Assembly (NCBI GenBank): GCA_016875165.1
Contig: VGSF01000003.1
Span: 1 to 64,000 of the forward strand
Length of the DNA stretch: 64,000 bases
Origin: Deltaproteobacteria bacterium
Lineage (GTDB): Bacteria > Desulfobacterota > SM23-61
Reading direction: 5' to 3'
Each line of letters begins with the position of its first letter. The stretch's first letter is position 1. Made by a program: the position numbers and the translations under genes. Shown here piece after piece: positions 54,112 through 63,600 of the stretch. The notes beneath the pieces were generated by a model. It had not been told where the DNA came from. It saw only the letters and a list, made by a program, of their open reading frames with translations, and did not search any database.

Positions 54112-56316
54112 ATGGCCAAAGGTTCCCTGATTCATTTTTTAGAAGAGCGGATGAAGCGCTACCATCTTCCCCTTATGCCCGTAATCTGGGGGGTTACCTG
54201 CCTGATCATCGGCGGCCTGGTGGCCATTGGCGTCTATAGCTATCATTCTGCGGAGAAGGCCATTGCCGCTCAGTTTAACAAACAGCAGTTGATGCTGGCC
54301 AGACAGGCAGCCCGGGGAATAGAAAATTTCCTGGCAGACATCCGGGAGATAACCACTCTTCTGGCCCACCTTCCTGAGGTCAAAAACCTTAAAGAAGGAA
54401 AGCCGGGGGCAGTCCGAGAGGAAACCCTGAAGTCGCTTTATGAAAGCTTTGGGGATAAAGTCAATTTCCTTTTTCTCGGGAGCCGCCTGGGAACGGTGAT
54501 TTCCGCCTATCCCCCGCAAATTTTAAGTAAATTGTCGGCGAAAGATTTTAGGGCAAGTTCCTACGTTCAAGAAGCCCGGCGTACGGGCAAACCGGTAATG
54601 ACTGACTTGGCGCTGAAGGGGGGGGAAAGGAGCGCCCCTGATCAATTGTATTCAGGGTCCATTTTGATCGCGGCCCCGGTCTTCCGAGATGCAGAATTCG
54701 TGGGGATTTTGGGCTGCGGCCTGGATTTGGACAAAATCACTGAACAATATCTGAGTCCCATCCGCTCGGGGACCTCGGGCGGATCATGGATGATCAATCA
54801 GGAAGGAAGATTCATCGCCCACTATGATCCAGAACTTCAGGGCAAGAATGCTTTTACCGCCCGGAAGGAGCGGGATCCCAACATAAACTATAATCGTATC
54901 AACCAGATCATGAAAGAAGAGATGCTCCGGGGCAAATCGGGGATGGATGAGTATGTTTCCGGCTGGCACCGGGAAGAACGGGGAAAGATCAGAAAACTAA
55001 TTGCCTACGCCCCTGTTCAAATAGATGCCAAGATATGGTCTGTGGCCATCGTAGCTCCTTATTCGGACGTAACCCAGGTGGTCTGGGCCAGCTTTAAAAA
55101 TTCGGCTCTGCTGCTGGTCATTATGGCTTGCACCCTGCTGGCCGGAACCTACGTGGGTCACAAGATCAATCAGGGGCGCATCCGGGCAGAGGAAAAAGTT
55201 AAGTGGGGAGAGGAGATTGTCAAAAGCCAGAACCGCCTGCAAACCCTATTCGACGGAGCCCCAGATGCCATCATTATCGTGGATCGGAATTTCCGCATCT
55301 CCATGGTTAACAAAACCAGCTTGAACTGGTACAAAAGAACCGCGGAGGACTTTATCGGGAAAACCTGTTACCAGGAGTTCCAGGGGCGCTCTGACCTCTG
55401 CCCAAACTGCCCGGCGGAGGAATCTTTCCGGACAGGCCAGGCGGCTTTTCGGGAAAAGGCCAGCCTAATCGCTGATGGAACCAAGCGCAACTTGCAGCTC
55501 TACACCTTTCCCCTGGTTGACCGGAATGGAGGAGTGGTTGAGGTTGTAGAATACGTCAAGGATGTCACCGCGGAAAAAAGGCTGCAACAGCAGATCATCC
55601 AGGCGGAGCGATTGGCAGTTGTGGGCAGGATGTCGGCGAACGTGGCCCATGAGATCAGGAATCCCCTGGGAACGATCGTCTTGAACGCCGAGCTTCTGGA
55701 TGAAGAATTAGGGCGGTTTGCCGGAGAGAATACAGCGGAAGCCCGGAATCTCCTGGGAGTGATTAAAAAGGAGATCGACCGCTTGCTCGAAGTGGTCGAA
55801 GAATACCTGCAATTCGCCCGTCTGCCCAAGGTGAAGGTGGAGAAGGGAAATATAAATGAAGTGATTGCCGATCTGTTTTTTTTCCTCAGGGAAGAAGCCT
55901 CTGGCCGCAACGTGGAGATTGTCGAGGATTTAAAAACCGTTCTTCCCCCATTGCAGATTGACGCCAAACAGCTCCGCCAGGCCTTATTGAACATCGTCAA
56001 AAATGCCTTCGAGGCCATGCCGGATGGCGGCAAGCTGACCGTCTCTACAGCATGCCGAGATGGACAGGTTGAAGTTTCCATTGCCGACACGGGGAAGGGC
56101 ATTGCCGAAGAAAATCTGGACCAGGTTTTCACCCCATTTTTCAGCACAAAGCATGGGGGCACAGGATTGGGTCTGGCCATCACGTCCCACATAATTCAGG
56201 AGCATCGAGGGACCATTAGCCTTAAAAGCTATTTAGATTTAGGGACGATCTTTACCATCCGCCTGCCGGCTCTGTCTGGCGGTTCATCCGAATCCAAGGG
56301 GAAGGGGCTGGTGTGA
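54112..56316 (+). CDS. Sensor histidine kinase with double-Cache sensor and Cys-rich PAS
   Basis: Helix 1 (about 22-44), a periplasmic dCache-type domain (VNFLFLGSRLGTVISAYPP ... GSWMINQEGRFIAHYDPELQGKNAF), helix 2 near 330-350, then a PAS domain with Cys in CYQEFQGRSDLCPNCPAEES, then VAHEIRNPLGTIVLNAELL and an ATPase domain (DTGKGIAEENL, GGTGLGLAIT). dCache domains usually bind small organic acids or amino acids. The clustered PAS cysteines could hold metal or sense redox. It is 734 residues. Its likely partner regulator lies 331 bp downstream, past a repeat element. Confidence 0.9.
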   Translation: MAKGSLIHFLEERMKRYHLPLMPVIWGVTCLIIGGLVAIGVYSYHSAEKAIAAQFNKQQLMLARQAARGIENFLADIREITTLLAHLPEVKNLKEGKPGAVREETLKSLYESFGDKVNFLFLGSRLGTVISAYPPQILSKLSAKDFRASSYVQEARRTGKPVMTDLALKGGERSAPDQLYSGSILIAAPVFRDAEFVGILGCGLDLDKITEQYLSPIRSGTSGGSWMINQEGRFIAHYDPELQGKNAFTARKERDPNINYNRINQIMKEEMLRGKSGMDEYVSGWHREERGKIRKLIAYAPVQIDAKIWSVAIVAPYSDVTQVVWASFKNSALLLVIMACTLLAGTYVGHKINQGRIRAEEKVKWGEEIVKSQNRLQTLFDGAPDAIIIVDRNFRISMVNKTSLNWYKRTAEDFIGKTCYQEFQGRSDLCPNCPAEESFRTGQAAFREKASLIADGTKRNLQLYTFPLVDRNGGVVEVVEYVKDVTAEKRLQQQIIQAERLAVVGRMSANVAHEIRNPLGTIVLNAELLDEELGRFAGENTAEARNLLGVIKKEIDRLLEVVEEYLQFARLPKVKVEKGNINEVIADLFFFLREEASGRNVEIVEDLKTVLPPLQIDAKQLRQALLNIVKNAFEAMPDGGKLTVSTACRDGQVEVSIADTGKGIAEENLDQVFTPFFSTKHGGTGLGLAITSHIIQEHRGTISLKSYLDLGTIFTIRLPALSGGSSESKGKGLV

Positions 56317-56363
56317 TTAAATGCGCCGCAGACAGCCGCGGGAATAAAAAACCAATGCAACTA

Positions 56364-56630
56364 TGATGATCTCGTAAAAAGTCAAAATTGGGATGGCCAA
56401 GTAAAAAGCTCTCCGCCTCAGGCGGACAAGGCGCGCAAAACCTGAGGAGTGAGGCGTACTACAAGATACGCCGCAACGATTCACCCTGTTAGATAAACCC
56501 CAAGATGAATCTTCCTCTTGGAATTTAGATCCCCGCCCTATACCTTCAATGCGGAGTTTCTGATCTAACAGGGCGGGGATGCAGCGCAATCCGCCTTAGG
56601 CGGACAGATGGACTTTTTACGAAGCCATCA
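56364..56630. repeat. TGATGA/TCATCA-type element (copy 6, long form)
   Basis: Begins TGATGATCTCGTAAAAAGTC and ends ACTTTTTACGAAGCCATCA, 267 bp long. The interior differs from the others: GTCCGCCTCAGGCGGAC-type arms and the long pair CCCTGTTAGATAAACC... / ...GATCTAACAGGG. It separates the kinase from its regulator gene and could reduce read-through. Confidence 0.7.
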
Positions 56631-56647
56631 ACTCTGAGGTAAGGAAA

Positions 56648-58054
56648 GTGGAAACAGCAGACAGAAAGAATATTCTATTAGTTGACGACCATAAGCCTTT
56701 CCGCGATTCCTTGGCCAAGATTTTGGAAGGTGAGGGATTCCTGGTTTTTCCGGCCAACGATGGGGAGGAGGCCTTAGACATCCTGCGGGGAAAGTTTATT
56801 CACCTGGTTCTTACGGATCTGAAAATGCCCAGGATGGACGGAGTGGAATTGCTAAAGGTGGCCAAGACCATCCGTCCGGAGGTGGAAGTAATCCTGATTA
56901 CGGGTTACGGAACCGTGGACACGGCTGTGACGGCCATGAAAGACGGAGCCTTTGATTACATTCAGAAACCATTCAAGCCCCGGGAGATCCTCAAGCTGGT
57001 GCGCAAGGCTATCGAGAAACAATCACTGGTCCTGGAAAATCGCCTGCTCCAGGAGCGGATTAAGGATTTCCAGAAGTTCGAAAAAATCGTCGGCCGGAGT
57101 CCGGCCATGAAGGAAACCCTGGAGATAGTCGCTCAGGTTGCCCCCAGCTCGGCTACGGTGCTCATCCAGGGGGAAAGCGGAACGGGGAAAGAAGTCATTG
57201 CCCAGGCCATCCATGATTTAAGCCCCAGGGCAAATCACCCTTTCGTCAAGGTGAGCTGCGCGGCTCTGCCTGAGACCCTGCTGGAGGCGGAACTGTTTGG
57301 GTACGAGCGAGGGGCTTTTACCGGCGCCATTGCCCGTAAGGAAGGAAGGTTCGAACTGGCCAACGAAGGCACGCTTTTTCTGGACGAAATCGGGGAAGTC
57401 AGCCCGACCGTCCAGGTCAAACTCTTACGGGTCCTGCAGGTAGGTGAATTCGAACGTCTGGGGGGCACGAAAACCATCCGGGCCGATGTTCGCCTGGTTG
57501 CCGCCACAAACATTAACCTGCTGGAGGCCGTAGAGAGGAAAATTTTTCGGGAAGACCTCTATTCGCGTCTGAATGTTATCACCCTTACTCTCCCGCCCCT
57601 CAGGGAAAGGGACGGAGATATTCCCCTGCTTGCCCACCACTTTCTGGACATATTCAAAAAGAAAAACAATAAGGAGGTGAAAGGTTTTACCCAGGAAACT
57701 TTAGAGGTTATGCTCCGGTATCCCTGGCCCAGGAACGTGCGTCAGTTGGAGAACGCCATAGAGCGTGCGGTGGTTTTGACCAAAGGAGAAATGATTGTTC
57801 CCGGAGATCTACCCCCCGAGATCCTCAAAGCCGTCGAATCGCCTGCGGGTGAAAAGGGCGGCTTGATGGATGACAAAACAATTTCCATTTCTCTGGGTAC
57901 ACCTCTCGAGGACATCGAGAAGCGGGTTATCGAAGAAACCCTGCGCCATGCGCGGGGAGATAAAAACGTGGCCTCTAAAATTCTGGGGATCTCGTCCCGG
58001 ACGATTTACCGGAAAATCGAAGAGGAAAAGAAAGGAGAAGGGCAGAATAAGTAA
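56648..58054 (+). CDS. Sigma-54 response regulator, probable partner of the kinase at 54112
   Basis: A receiver (Asp57 in LVLTDLKMPRMDG), AAA+ with GESGTGKE, canonical GAFTGA loop and a Fis-type HTH (NVASKILGISSRTIYRKIEE). The start is GTG at 56648 after AAGGAAA. It is 468 residues and complete. Two palindromes and a sigma-54 promoter lie directly downstream, so it may itself activate the next gene. Confidence 0.93.
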   Translation: METADRKNILLVDDHKPFRDSLAKILEGEGFLVFPANDGEEALDILRGKFIHLVLTDLKMPRMDGVELLKVAKTIRPEVEVILITGYGTVDTAVTAMKDGAFDYIQKPFKPREILKLVRKAIEKQSLVLENRLLQERIKDFQKFEKIVGRSPAMKETLEIVAQVAPSSATVLIQGESGTGKEVIAQAIHDLSPRANHPFVKVSCAALPETLLEAELFGYERGAFTGAIARKEGRFELANEGTLFLDEIGEVSPTVQVKLLRVLQVGEFERLGGTKTIRADVRLVAATNINLLEAVERKIFREDLYSRLNVITLTLPPLRERDGDIPLLAHHFLDIFKKKNNKEVKGFTQETLEVMLRYPWPRNVRQLENAIERAVVLTKGEMIVPGDLPPEILKAVESPAGEKGGLMDDKTISISLGTPLEDIEKRVIEETLRHARGDKNVASKILGISSRTIYRKIEEEKKGEGQNK

Positions 58055-58059
58055 AAATT

Positions 58060-58070
58060 GACAATTTGTC
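58060..58070. promoter_or_regulatory. Candidate enhancer site 1 (GACAATTTGTC)
   Basis: An 11-bp interrupted palindrome, embedded in ATTGACAATTTGTCG. An identical copy lies 70 bp downstream and a third at 63853. Spacing upstream of a sigma-54 promoter suits an NtrC-type regulator site. Confidence 0.55.
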
Positions 58071-58129
58071 GATAAGATGTCTAAAAAAATATTTATAATG
58101 CCATTTTATCAGCAAATCATTTATTTATT

Positions 58130-58140
58130 GACAATTTGTC
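58130..58140. promoter_or_regulatory. Candidate enhancer site 2 (GACAATTTGTC)
   Basis: Same 15-bp context as site 1 (ATTGACAATTTGTCG). Its centre is about 144 bp upstream of the predicted transcription start of the sigma-54 promoter at 58253. Confidence 0.55.
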
Positions 58141-58252
58141 GTTATTTTTGAAATAAAGGCGGGCTGATAGCAAACGGGCATCCTTTCTGTTTAAAAAATC
58201 ATTTAATATTAATGTGTTATGGATTTAAAAGGAGCCCCCTTGAACGAGGTTC

Positions 58253-58268
58253 TGGCATATATATTGCT
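58253..58268 (+). promoter_or_regulatory. Sigma-54 promoter
   Basis: TGGCATA, four bases, TTGCT: GG and GC exactly 10 bases apart, matching the TGGCACG-N4-TTGCW consensus. Start of transcription would be near 58279, giving a leader of about 190 nt before the receiver gene at 58468. No other gene is seen in 58055-58467. Confidence 0.8.
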
Positions 58269-58467
58269 TTTTATGCTATTGAACTTTGGAATACTCCGAA
58301 GGGGCTCGGTTTTCACAGGCTACGAACGAGCGAAATCCTCTGCTCATCTGTGACTGGCAACCGAAACAACAACCCTCCTCATTAAATCGGGCCCCTTCGA
58401 GTTTTTTGAATCACCTTAATGGGTGTTATTTTTTTGCTTCTCGGGTCCAAGGGAGTTGGGAGGAAGC

Positions 58468-58968
58468 GTGGAAAAGAAAACAATTTTAGTAGTGGACAAT
58501 GAGGAGACCATTCGTGAAACAATTCTTAAGATATTAGAAAGGGAAGGATATAAGGTATTAACCGCGGCCGACGGGCAGGTGGCCTTGCAAATTATTAGAG
58601 AACGAAAGGTCAACCTGATCATATCTGATATTTGCATGCCCCGGATGGACGGGAATCGGTTGTTAAAAATGGCCAAATCAATCCTCCCGGCTGTAGAAAT
58701 CATTTTAATGACTGGACATGGCCAGGTGGATATGGGGCTGGAGGCTCTGAAAGAAGGCGCCTACGATTTTATCCACAAACCTTTTACTAAGCTGACCCTG
58801 AACAAGACCGTTAAACAGGCCCTGGAAAAGCAGGCCTTAGCCCAGGAGATGCTCATCCTCAAGGAGAAGGTGCGGGAGTTGATTGCCGAGATAATGGATT
58901 TAGTCAGAGATCCCGCGATGCCTCAATTGGAATATTCCCGAACGCTGGGAGCTAACTCCTCGCATTAA
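58468..58968 (+). CDS. Single-domain response regulator with short C-terminal helix
   Basis: A receiver (Asp54 in LIISDICMPRMDG, conserved Lys in FIHKPF) of about 120 residues is followed by about 45 residues of charged helix and a short tail (PQLEYSRTLGANSSH). There is no output domain, so it probably works by protein contact or in a phosphorelay. The start is GTG at 58468 after GGGAGGAAG. Its promoter is sigma-54 dependent, which puts it under one of the neighbouring regulators. Confidence 0.9.
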   Translation: MEKKTILVVDNEETIRETILKILEREGYKVLTAADGQVALQIIRERKVNLIISDICMPRMDGNRLLKMAKSILPAVEIILMTGHGQVDMGLEALKEGAYDFIHKPFTKLTLNKTVKQALEKQALAQEMLILKEKVRELIAEIMDLVRDPAMPQLEYSRTLGANSSH

Positions 58969-59351
58969 AATTCCCGGACACTGATCAACTGTTAGGCGCT
59001 TAACCTGCCCCAAATTTAATGATCTAAAGGTCGAAAGGTTTCCCTAAATCAGAAGCCGGGCAAGGAGCTTATGTTGGTGGATGATCGATGGAGGTACCCG
59101 AAAAATGGTCACCGGGATGCAGGGGTTATACCTTGTCGATTCCGGGAAACCGGTTTATCTCCAAAAGTTCTTCCGTTTTATTCCTTCCCCGCGGACTTCC
59201 TTTATAATCTGATATAATCTGAAGTTTCAAGAATTTTTTTTATACAGTTAGATTTAAGCGCTTCTTGCCGCCTTTTGCTTTTTAATTGGCTGTGAAGAAA
59301 AAAGCGATATAATCAAACATGGCAAGAAAATATTTTAGCGGAGGTAAATTG
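58969..59351. other. Gap upstream of acs
   Basis: A pair of TATAATCTGA repeats (59203-59208 and 59213-59218 as TATAAT boxes) may carry the acs promoter, though no good -35 is visible. A frame of about 48 codons begins at an ATG at 59071 after AAGGAG and ends near 59217; it matches nothing I know and is left as a remark only. Confidence 0.35.
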
Positions 59352-61325
59352 ATGGCCGAGGACAAAAAAACGATCACCAGCATGATGGAGGAAAACAGAA
59401 AATTTCCTCCCCCGCAGGAGTTTAGCGCAAAGGCCCATATTAAGAGCCTGGAAGACTACAGAAAATTATATAAGAGGTCCATCGAGGAACCGGAAGGATT
59501 CTGGAATGAACAGGCCCAAAATCTGGAATGGTTTCAGAAATGGGATAAAGTGCTGGATTACAGCTTCAAAGATAATATTTATGTCAAGTGGTTCCAGGGA
59601 GGAAAACTGAATGTCACGGTCAATTGCCTGGACCGCCACCTGAAAACAGCGCGGAAGAACAAAGCCGCCATCATATGGGAAGGGGAACCGGGAGAGACGC
59701 GGACTTTCACGTATCAGCAGCTTTACACCGAGGTCTGCAAATTCGCCAACGTCCTAAAAAAGAAGGGCGTCAAAAAAGGCGACAGGGTAACCATCTACAT
59801 GCCCATGATTCCAGAACTGGCCATAACCATGCTGGCCTGCGCCCGCATCGGGGCCATCCACAGCATTGTTTTTGGCGGGTTTAGCGCCGATGCCCTCAAG
59901 GACCGCATCCAGGATTCCAGCGCCTCAGCGCTGATCACAACCGATGCCAGCTTCCGCAGCGGCAAAGTCATCGGCCTCAAGAACAACGCTGATGCCGCCC
60001 TGGTAAATTGCCCTTCGATTAAAACCGTCATCGTTTGCAACCGCACGAATACCAAGGTGGACATGAAGTCTGGAAGGGATTTCTGGTGGCATGAAGAGAT
60101 GGCCGCGTACGACATTAAGCCGGTTTGCCAACCGGAGGTGATGGACGCCGAAGATCCCCTGTTCCTTCTTTATACCAGCGGCTCTACCGGAAAACCCAAG
60201 GGCGTTCTGCACAGCACAGCCGGATACCTGCTTTACGTCATGACCACGTTCAAGTGGGTTTTTGATTACAAAGACGAAGACGTTTTCTGGTGCACGGCTG
60301 ATATCGGCTGGGTAACCGGACACAGCTACATCGTCTATGGTCCGCTGGCAGCGGGGGCCACCACCATGATGTTTGAAGGCGTTCCCAATTATCCCAAACC
60401 AGACCGTTTCTGGGAGGTTGTGGAAAAATATAGAGTCAACATTTTCTACACAGCCCCGACCGCCCTGCGGGCCATGATGCGCGACGGAGACAAGTGGCCC
60501 TTAGGACGGGATCTGTCCTCTCTCCGGCTTTTGGGCAGCGTGGGGGAGCCCATAAATCCCGAGGCCTGGATGTGGTATTACAGGGTTATCGGCAAAGAGA
60601 AATGCCCCATCGTGGACACCTGGTGGCAGACGGAAACCGGCGGGATGCTGATTACTCCTATTCCGGGAGCCATTGCCATCAAACCTGGTTCAGCTACCAA
60701 GCCTTTCCCCGGAATTGCCGCGGCAGTCATTCGCGAAGACGGCTCACCGGCTGAGGTAAACGAGGGCGGGTACCTGGTGATCCAGAAACCTTGGCCGGGA
60801 ATAATGCGCACTGTGTACGGCCAACACGAGCGTTTCAAAGAGACCTACTTTGTGCAATTTCCGGGGATGTATTTCACCGGCGACGGCGCCCGGGTGGATG
60901 AGGATGGCGATTTTTGGCTGATGGGCCGGGTGGATGACGTTATCAACGTCTCGGGCCATCGTATCGGGACGGCCGAAGTGGAAAGCGCCCTGGTCAGCCA
61001 TTCCTTGGTGGCCGAAGCAGCGGTTGTGGGCATGCCCCATGAGATTAAAGGGCAGGGAATTTATGCTTTCGTCACCCTGAAAGCTGGGGAAGTCAAATCG
61101 GACGATTTGAAAAAGGTTTTGGTGGCTCATGTGCGTAAAGAAATTGGGCCGATCGCCACTCCCGACAAAATCCAGTTCACTGACTCCCTCCCCAAGACCC
61201 GCAGCGGCAAGATCATGCGCCGCATCCTGAAGAAGATCGCTTCCGGCGATGTCCGCGACCTGGGCGATACTACCACCCTGGCCGACCCCTCCGTGGTCCA
61301 ATCGTTGGTATCCGAAAGGCAGTAA
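59352..61325 (+). CDS. acs: Acetyl-CoA synthetase (AMP-forming)
   Basis: Activates acetate to acetyl-CoA through acetyl-AMP. The 657-residue protein has [15 protein letters not shown] (ATP P-loop), the acetate-site region WWQTETGG, the hinge and CoA region [11 protein letters not shown], and the C-terminal catalytic lysine in [10 protein letters not shown] (Lys620), the residue acetylated by Pat-type enzymes. The start is the ATG at 59352 with GGAGGT before it. In this setting it supplies acetyl-CoA, which BKACE enzymes need as co-substrate; that link is inferred. Confidence 0.96.
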   Translation: MAEDKKTITSMMEENRKFPPPQEFSAKAHIKSLEDYRKLYKRSIEEPEGFWNEQAQNLEWFQKWDKVLDYSFKDNIYVKWFQGGKLNVTVNCLDRHLKTARKNKAAIIWEGEPGETRTFTYQQLYTEVCKFANVLKKKGVKKGDRVTIYMPMIPELAITMLACARIGAIHSIVFGGFSADALKDRIQDSSASALITTDASFRSGKVIGLKNNADAALVNCPSIKTVIVCNRTNTKVDMKSGRDFWWHEEMAAYDIKPVCQPEVMDAEDPLFLLYTSGSTGKPKGVLHSTAGYLLYVMTTFKWVFDYKDEDVFWCTADIGWVTGHSYIVYGPLAAGATTMMFEGVPNYPKPDRFWEVVEKYRVNIFYTAPTALRAMMRDGDKWPLGRDLSSLRLLGSVGEPINPEAWMWYYRVIGKEKCPIVDTWWQTETGGMLITPIPGAIAIKPGSATKPFPGIAAAVIREDGSPAEVNEGGYLVIQKPWPGIMRTVYGQHERFKETYFVQFPGMYFTGDGARVDEDGDFWLMGRVDDVINVSGHRIGTAEVESALVSHSLVAEAAVVGMPHEIKGQGIYAFVTLKAGEVKSDDLKKVLVAHVRKEIGPIATPDKIQFTDSLPKTRSGKIMRRILKKIASGDVRDLGDTTTLADPSVVQSLVSERQ

Positions 61326-61350
61326 AATTCAAACATAAAAGTGCCTTAAT

Positions 61351-61376
61351 AGAGACGTCCCAGAGGGGACGTCTCT
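61351..61376 (+). terminator. Terminator-like hairpin after acs
   Basis: AGAGACGTCCC and GGGACGTCTCT form a perfect 11-bp stem around AGAG, 26 bp after the stop codon, followed by ACCAGAACTTTT. Confidence 0.55.
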
Positions 61377-61388
61377 ACCAGAACTTTT

Positions 61389-61653
61389 GTAACAGTTTAG
61401 CGATTTGAAAAAATGGTATTAAAGCCTTTGTTGAGGGCCGGGGGTTAGAGCGGAACGCGCCGGAAGCATCGGTTGGGGTTCCGCTTGGCCACGAGGACAG
61501 AAGATCTTTTCCTCCGGAGGAGGCGGGGTTCTTGTCCGCCCCTTATGCGGAGATATAAGCGCCTTATGATTCCAAGCGTTCCGCTCTGGCCCCAGGCCCC
61601 TGGAATCCCTTGGCCTTTACAACACACCTTTTTTCAAAGAGAAAAAGTGTTAC
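61389..61653. mobile_element. GTAAC-family MITE, copy 5 (265 bp)
   Basis: Begins GTAACAGTTTAGCGATTTGA and ends TTCAAAGAGAAAAAGTGTTAC. GAACTTTT flanks both sides (61381-61388 and 61654-61661), an exact 8-bp target duplication. The core GCGCCGGAAGCATCGG and GCGCCTTATGATTCCAAGC is present in the same orientation as at 35713. The element lies between acs and the OFA transporter. Confidence 0.9.
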
Positions 61654-61687
61654 GAACTTTTTAATTTTTTTTAGGAGGCTAAATTTC

Positions 61688-62986
61688 ATGTCCAATCGTA
61701 ATGCCAGTTCCCCTCACCCGGTTAGTCACCAGAGTTACGGGTGGACCGTAACTTTTGCCGGCACCGGAATCAACTTGGCTTTGGGAGTTCTCTACGCCTG
61801 GTCCATTATCTCGAAGCAGATCAACAAGGAGTGGGGGTGGAATGAGACTCAAACCGCTCTTCCTTATTCCGTGGCCATCGCTGTTTTTGCCTTAATGATG
61901 GTCCCGGCCGGAAGGCTGCAGGATAAGTTCGGCCCTCGCCTGGTAGCAACCCTGGGAGGGATTTTTTGCGGCGCAGGTTTTATCGTGGCTGGTTTAGGCC
62001 AATCCCTCATGGGGATGATTATCGGCTTTGGTATTCTGGCCGGAACCGGAATCGGGTGCGGTTATGCTTCGGCGACACCTGCGGCCGTAAAATGGTTTCC
62101 CCCTGCCCGGACAGGCTTGATTGCCGGGCTGGTCGTGGCCGGGTTTGGCCTGGCCTCGGTTTATATTGCTCCCCTGGCCAACTACCTCCTGGGCAGTTTT
62201 GGAATTCAGAAAAGCTTCATGATCCTGGGAGGCTCTTTCCTGGTCGTGGTCGTGCTTCTGTCCCAGTTGCTAAAAAATCCCCCGGCCGGTTATAAGGCCC
62301 GGGGTAACCCCGGCAACCCTCACTCGGGAGTGAAGAAGAAGGGGGCCACACCCGCGCCAGTGGCAGCGGATTACGATTGGCACGAAATGATTCGCACCCC
62401 CCAGTTCTACCTCCTATGGGTTATGTTTGTTTTTGCCTCGGGCGCCGGGTTGATGATCATCGGAAAACTGGCCAAGATCGTTGATCTTCAGGCAGGCATT
62501 AAAGCAGGATTCATATTCGTGGCCCTTCTGGCAGTGGGCAATGCGGGCGGGCGAATTGTGGCCGGGGTTCTTTCAGACAAGATAGGCCGCACCTGGACGA
62601 TGTTCATCGTCTTTGTTTTTCAGGCAGTCCTTATGTTCATGCTCCGGGGGCTGGACACGTATGGCGCTCTCTTTCTGGCTTCGGTACTCATCGGATTTAA
62701 TTACGGGGCCAACTTATCGGTTTTCCCTTCTGCCGTAAAAGATTATTTTGGCATGAAAAATTTCGGGCTCAATTATGGGTTGGTTTTTACGGCCTGGGGG
62801 GTTGGGGGAATTCTCGGCCCGGTTCTCAGCGGCTGGATTTTCGACACTTCTAAAAACTTCAACAACGCCTATTTGATTGCTTCGTTATGCCTGCTTATTG
62901 CTGCCGGGCTTACCTTTATGACCGGCGCTCCCAAAGAGAAGGCCGAAGGAAAAATTCTGCACAAGGCGGCAAACAAGGCGACATAA
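61688..62986 (+). CDS. OFA-family MFS transporter (oxalate/formate antiporter type)
   Basis: A twelve-helix MFS protein of 432 residues with the OFA start (YGWTVTFAGTGINLALGVLYAWSIISKQI), GRLQDKFGPR after helix 2, a cytoplasmic middle loop (NPGNPHSGVKKKGATPAP) and ARTPQFYLLW-like DWHEMIRTPQFYLLWVMF. OFA members exchange or import small carboxylates such as oxalate, formate, lactate or acetate; position next to acs makes acetate or another short acid plausible. The start is the ATG at 61688 with AGGAGG. Confidence 0.9.
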   Translation: MSNRNASSPHPVSHQSYGWTVTFAGTGINLALGVLYAWSIISKQINKEWGWNETQTALPYSVAIAVFALMMVPAGRLQDKFGPRLVATLGGIFCGAGFIVAGLGQSLMGMIIGFGILAGTGIGCGYASATPAAVKWFPPARTGLIAGLVVAGFGLASVYIAPLANYLLGSFGIQKSFMILGGSFLVVVVLLSQLLKNPPAGYKARGNPGNPHSGVKKKGATPAPVAADYDWHEMIRTPQFYLLWVMFVFASGAGLMIIGKLAKIVDLQAGIKAGFIFVALLAVGNAGGRIVAGVLSDKIGRTWTMFIVFVFQAVLMFMLRGLDTYGALFLASVLIGFNYGANLSVFPSAVKDYFGMKNFGLNYGLVFTAWGVGGILGPVLSGWIFDTSKNFNNAYLIASLCLLIAAGLTFMTGAPKEKAEGKILHKAANKAT

Positions 62987-63041
62987 CAAATGTTGCTGAT
63001 AATCTCTGCGGCTATTTGAGAGGTCTGCCCCTAACCCTCTT

Positions 63042-63221
63042 TGATGATCTCGTAAAAAGTTAGAAGGCCCCTTTCCCCGTCATTCCGGCCCCGATTTTCA
63101 TCGGGATAAACTCCAGTCTGAATCCAGTTATTTCAAGGAGTTATCAAACCACTGGACTCCGGTTTTCACCTGTCTGCCAGGCACAGGCAGGCCGGAGTGA
63201 CGACTTTTTACGAGATCATCA
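63042..63221. repeat. TGATGA/TCATCA-type element (copy 7)
   Basis: Begins TGATGATCTCGTAAAAAGTT and ends ACTTTTTACGAGATCATCA. Very similar to 47458, and to 42048 in reverse. It lies between the OFA gene and a bidirectional terminator. Confidence 0.75.
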
Positions 63222-63240
63222 AAATTTCTGAACAATAAAA

Positions 63241-63271
63241 AACCCCTTCTCTACATTTGCGGGAAGGGGTT
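63241..63271. terminator. Bidirectional intrinsic terminator
   Basis: AACCCCTTC and GAAGGGGTT form a 9-bp stem, with an A run on the left and TTTTAATTTTTT on the right. It sits between converging genes and would serve both strands. Confidence 0.8.
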
Positions 63272-63288
63272 TTAATTTTTTATTTAAA

Positions 63289-63582
63289 TCACTTGGCCGA
63301 CTGTGCAGATGCAGCCAGGTGACCCCCGAAGGTTCTTAATCCACTATTTAAAGCAGGTTTGGCAGCAACTACCCGCTGCTTCTTTTTTAGGTCAACCAAC
63401 CAAAGGGAAACATATGTGGCGGCGACCATGGCCATGGAAACCCCGATCACGCTTAAAATAATGATGTAAAACCTGGCCTGCTTGGGGACGATCGGATAAC
63501 CCAAAATTTCAGCGGCATATGTGCTGGAAACCCAGCAAAGCAGGATAGCGGAGGTCAGTATCAAAACTTTTATTTTTTTCAT
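63289..63582 (-). CDS. Small membrane protein with signal peptide, unrecognised
   Basis: The 97-residue protein starts with a signal peptide (MKKIKVLILTSAILLCWVSSTYAA). After a short linker (EILGYPIVPKQARF) comes one transmembrane helix (YIIILSVIGVSMAMVAATYVSLWLV), then a basic cytoplasmic or periplasmic tail (DLKKKQRVVAAKPALNSGLR). GGAG-type sequence lies upstream of the ATG at 63582. I know no family. It faces the OFA transporter across a shared terminator. Confidence 0.65.
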   Translation of the reverse strand: MKKIKVLILTSAILLCWVSSTYAAEILGYPIVPKQARFYIIILSVIGVSMAMVAATYVSLWLVDLKKKQRVVAAKPALNSGLRTFGGHLAASAQSAK

Positions 63583-63600
63583 TTTCCCCGCTCCTTTCAT

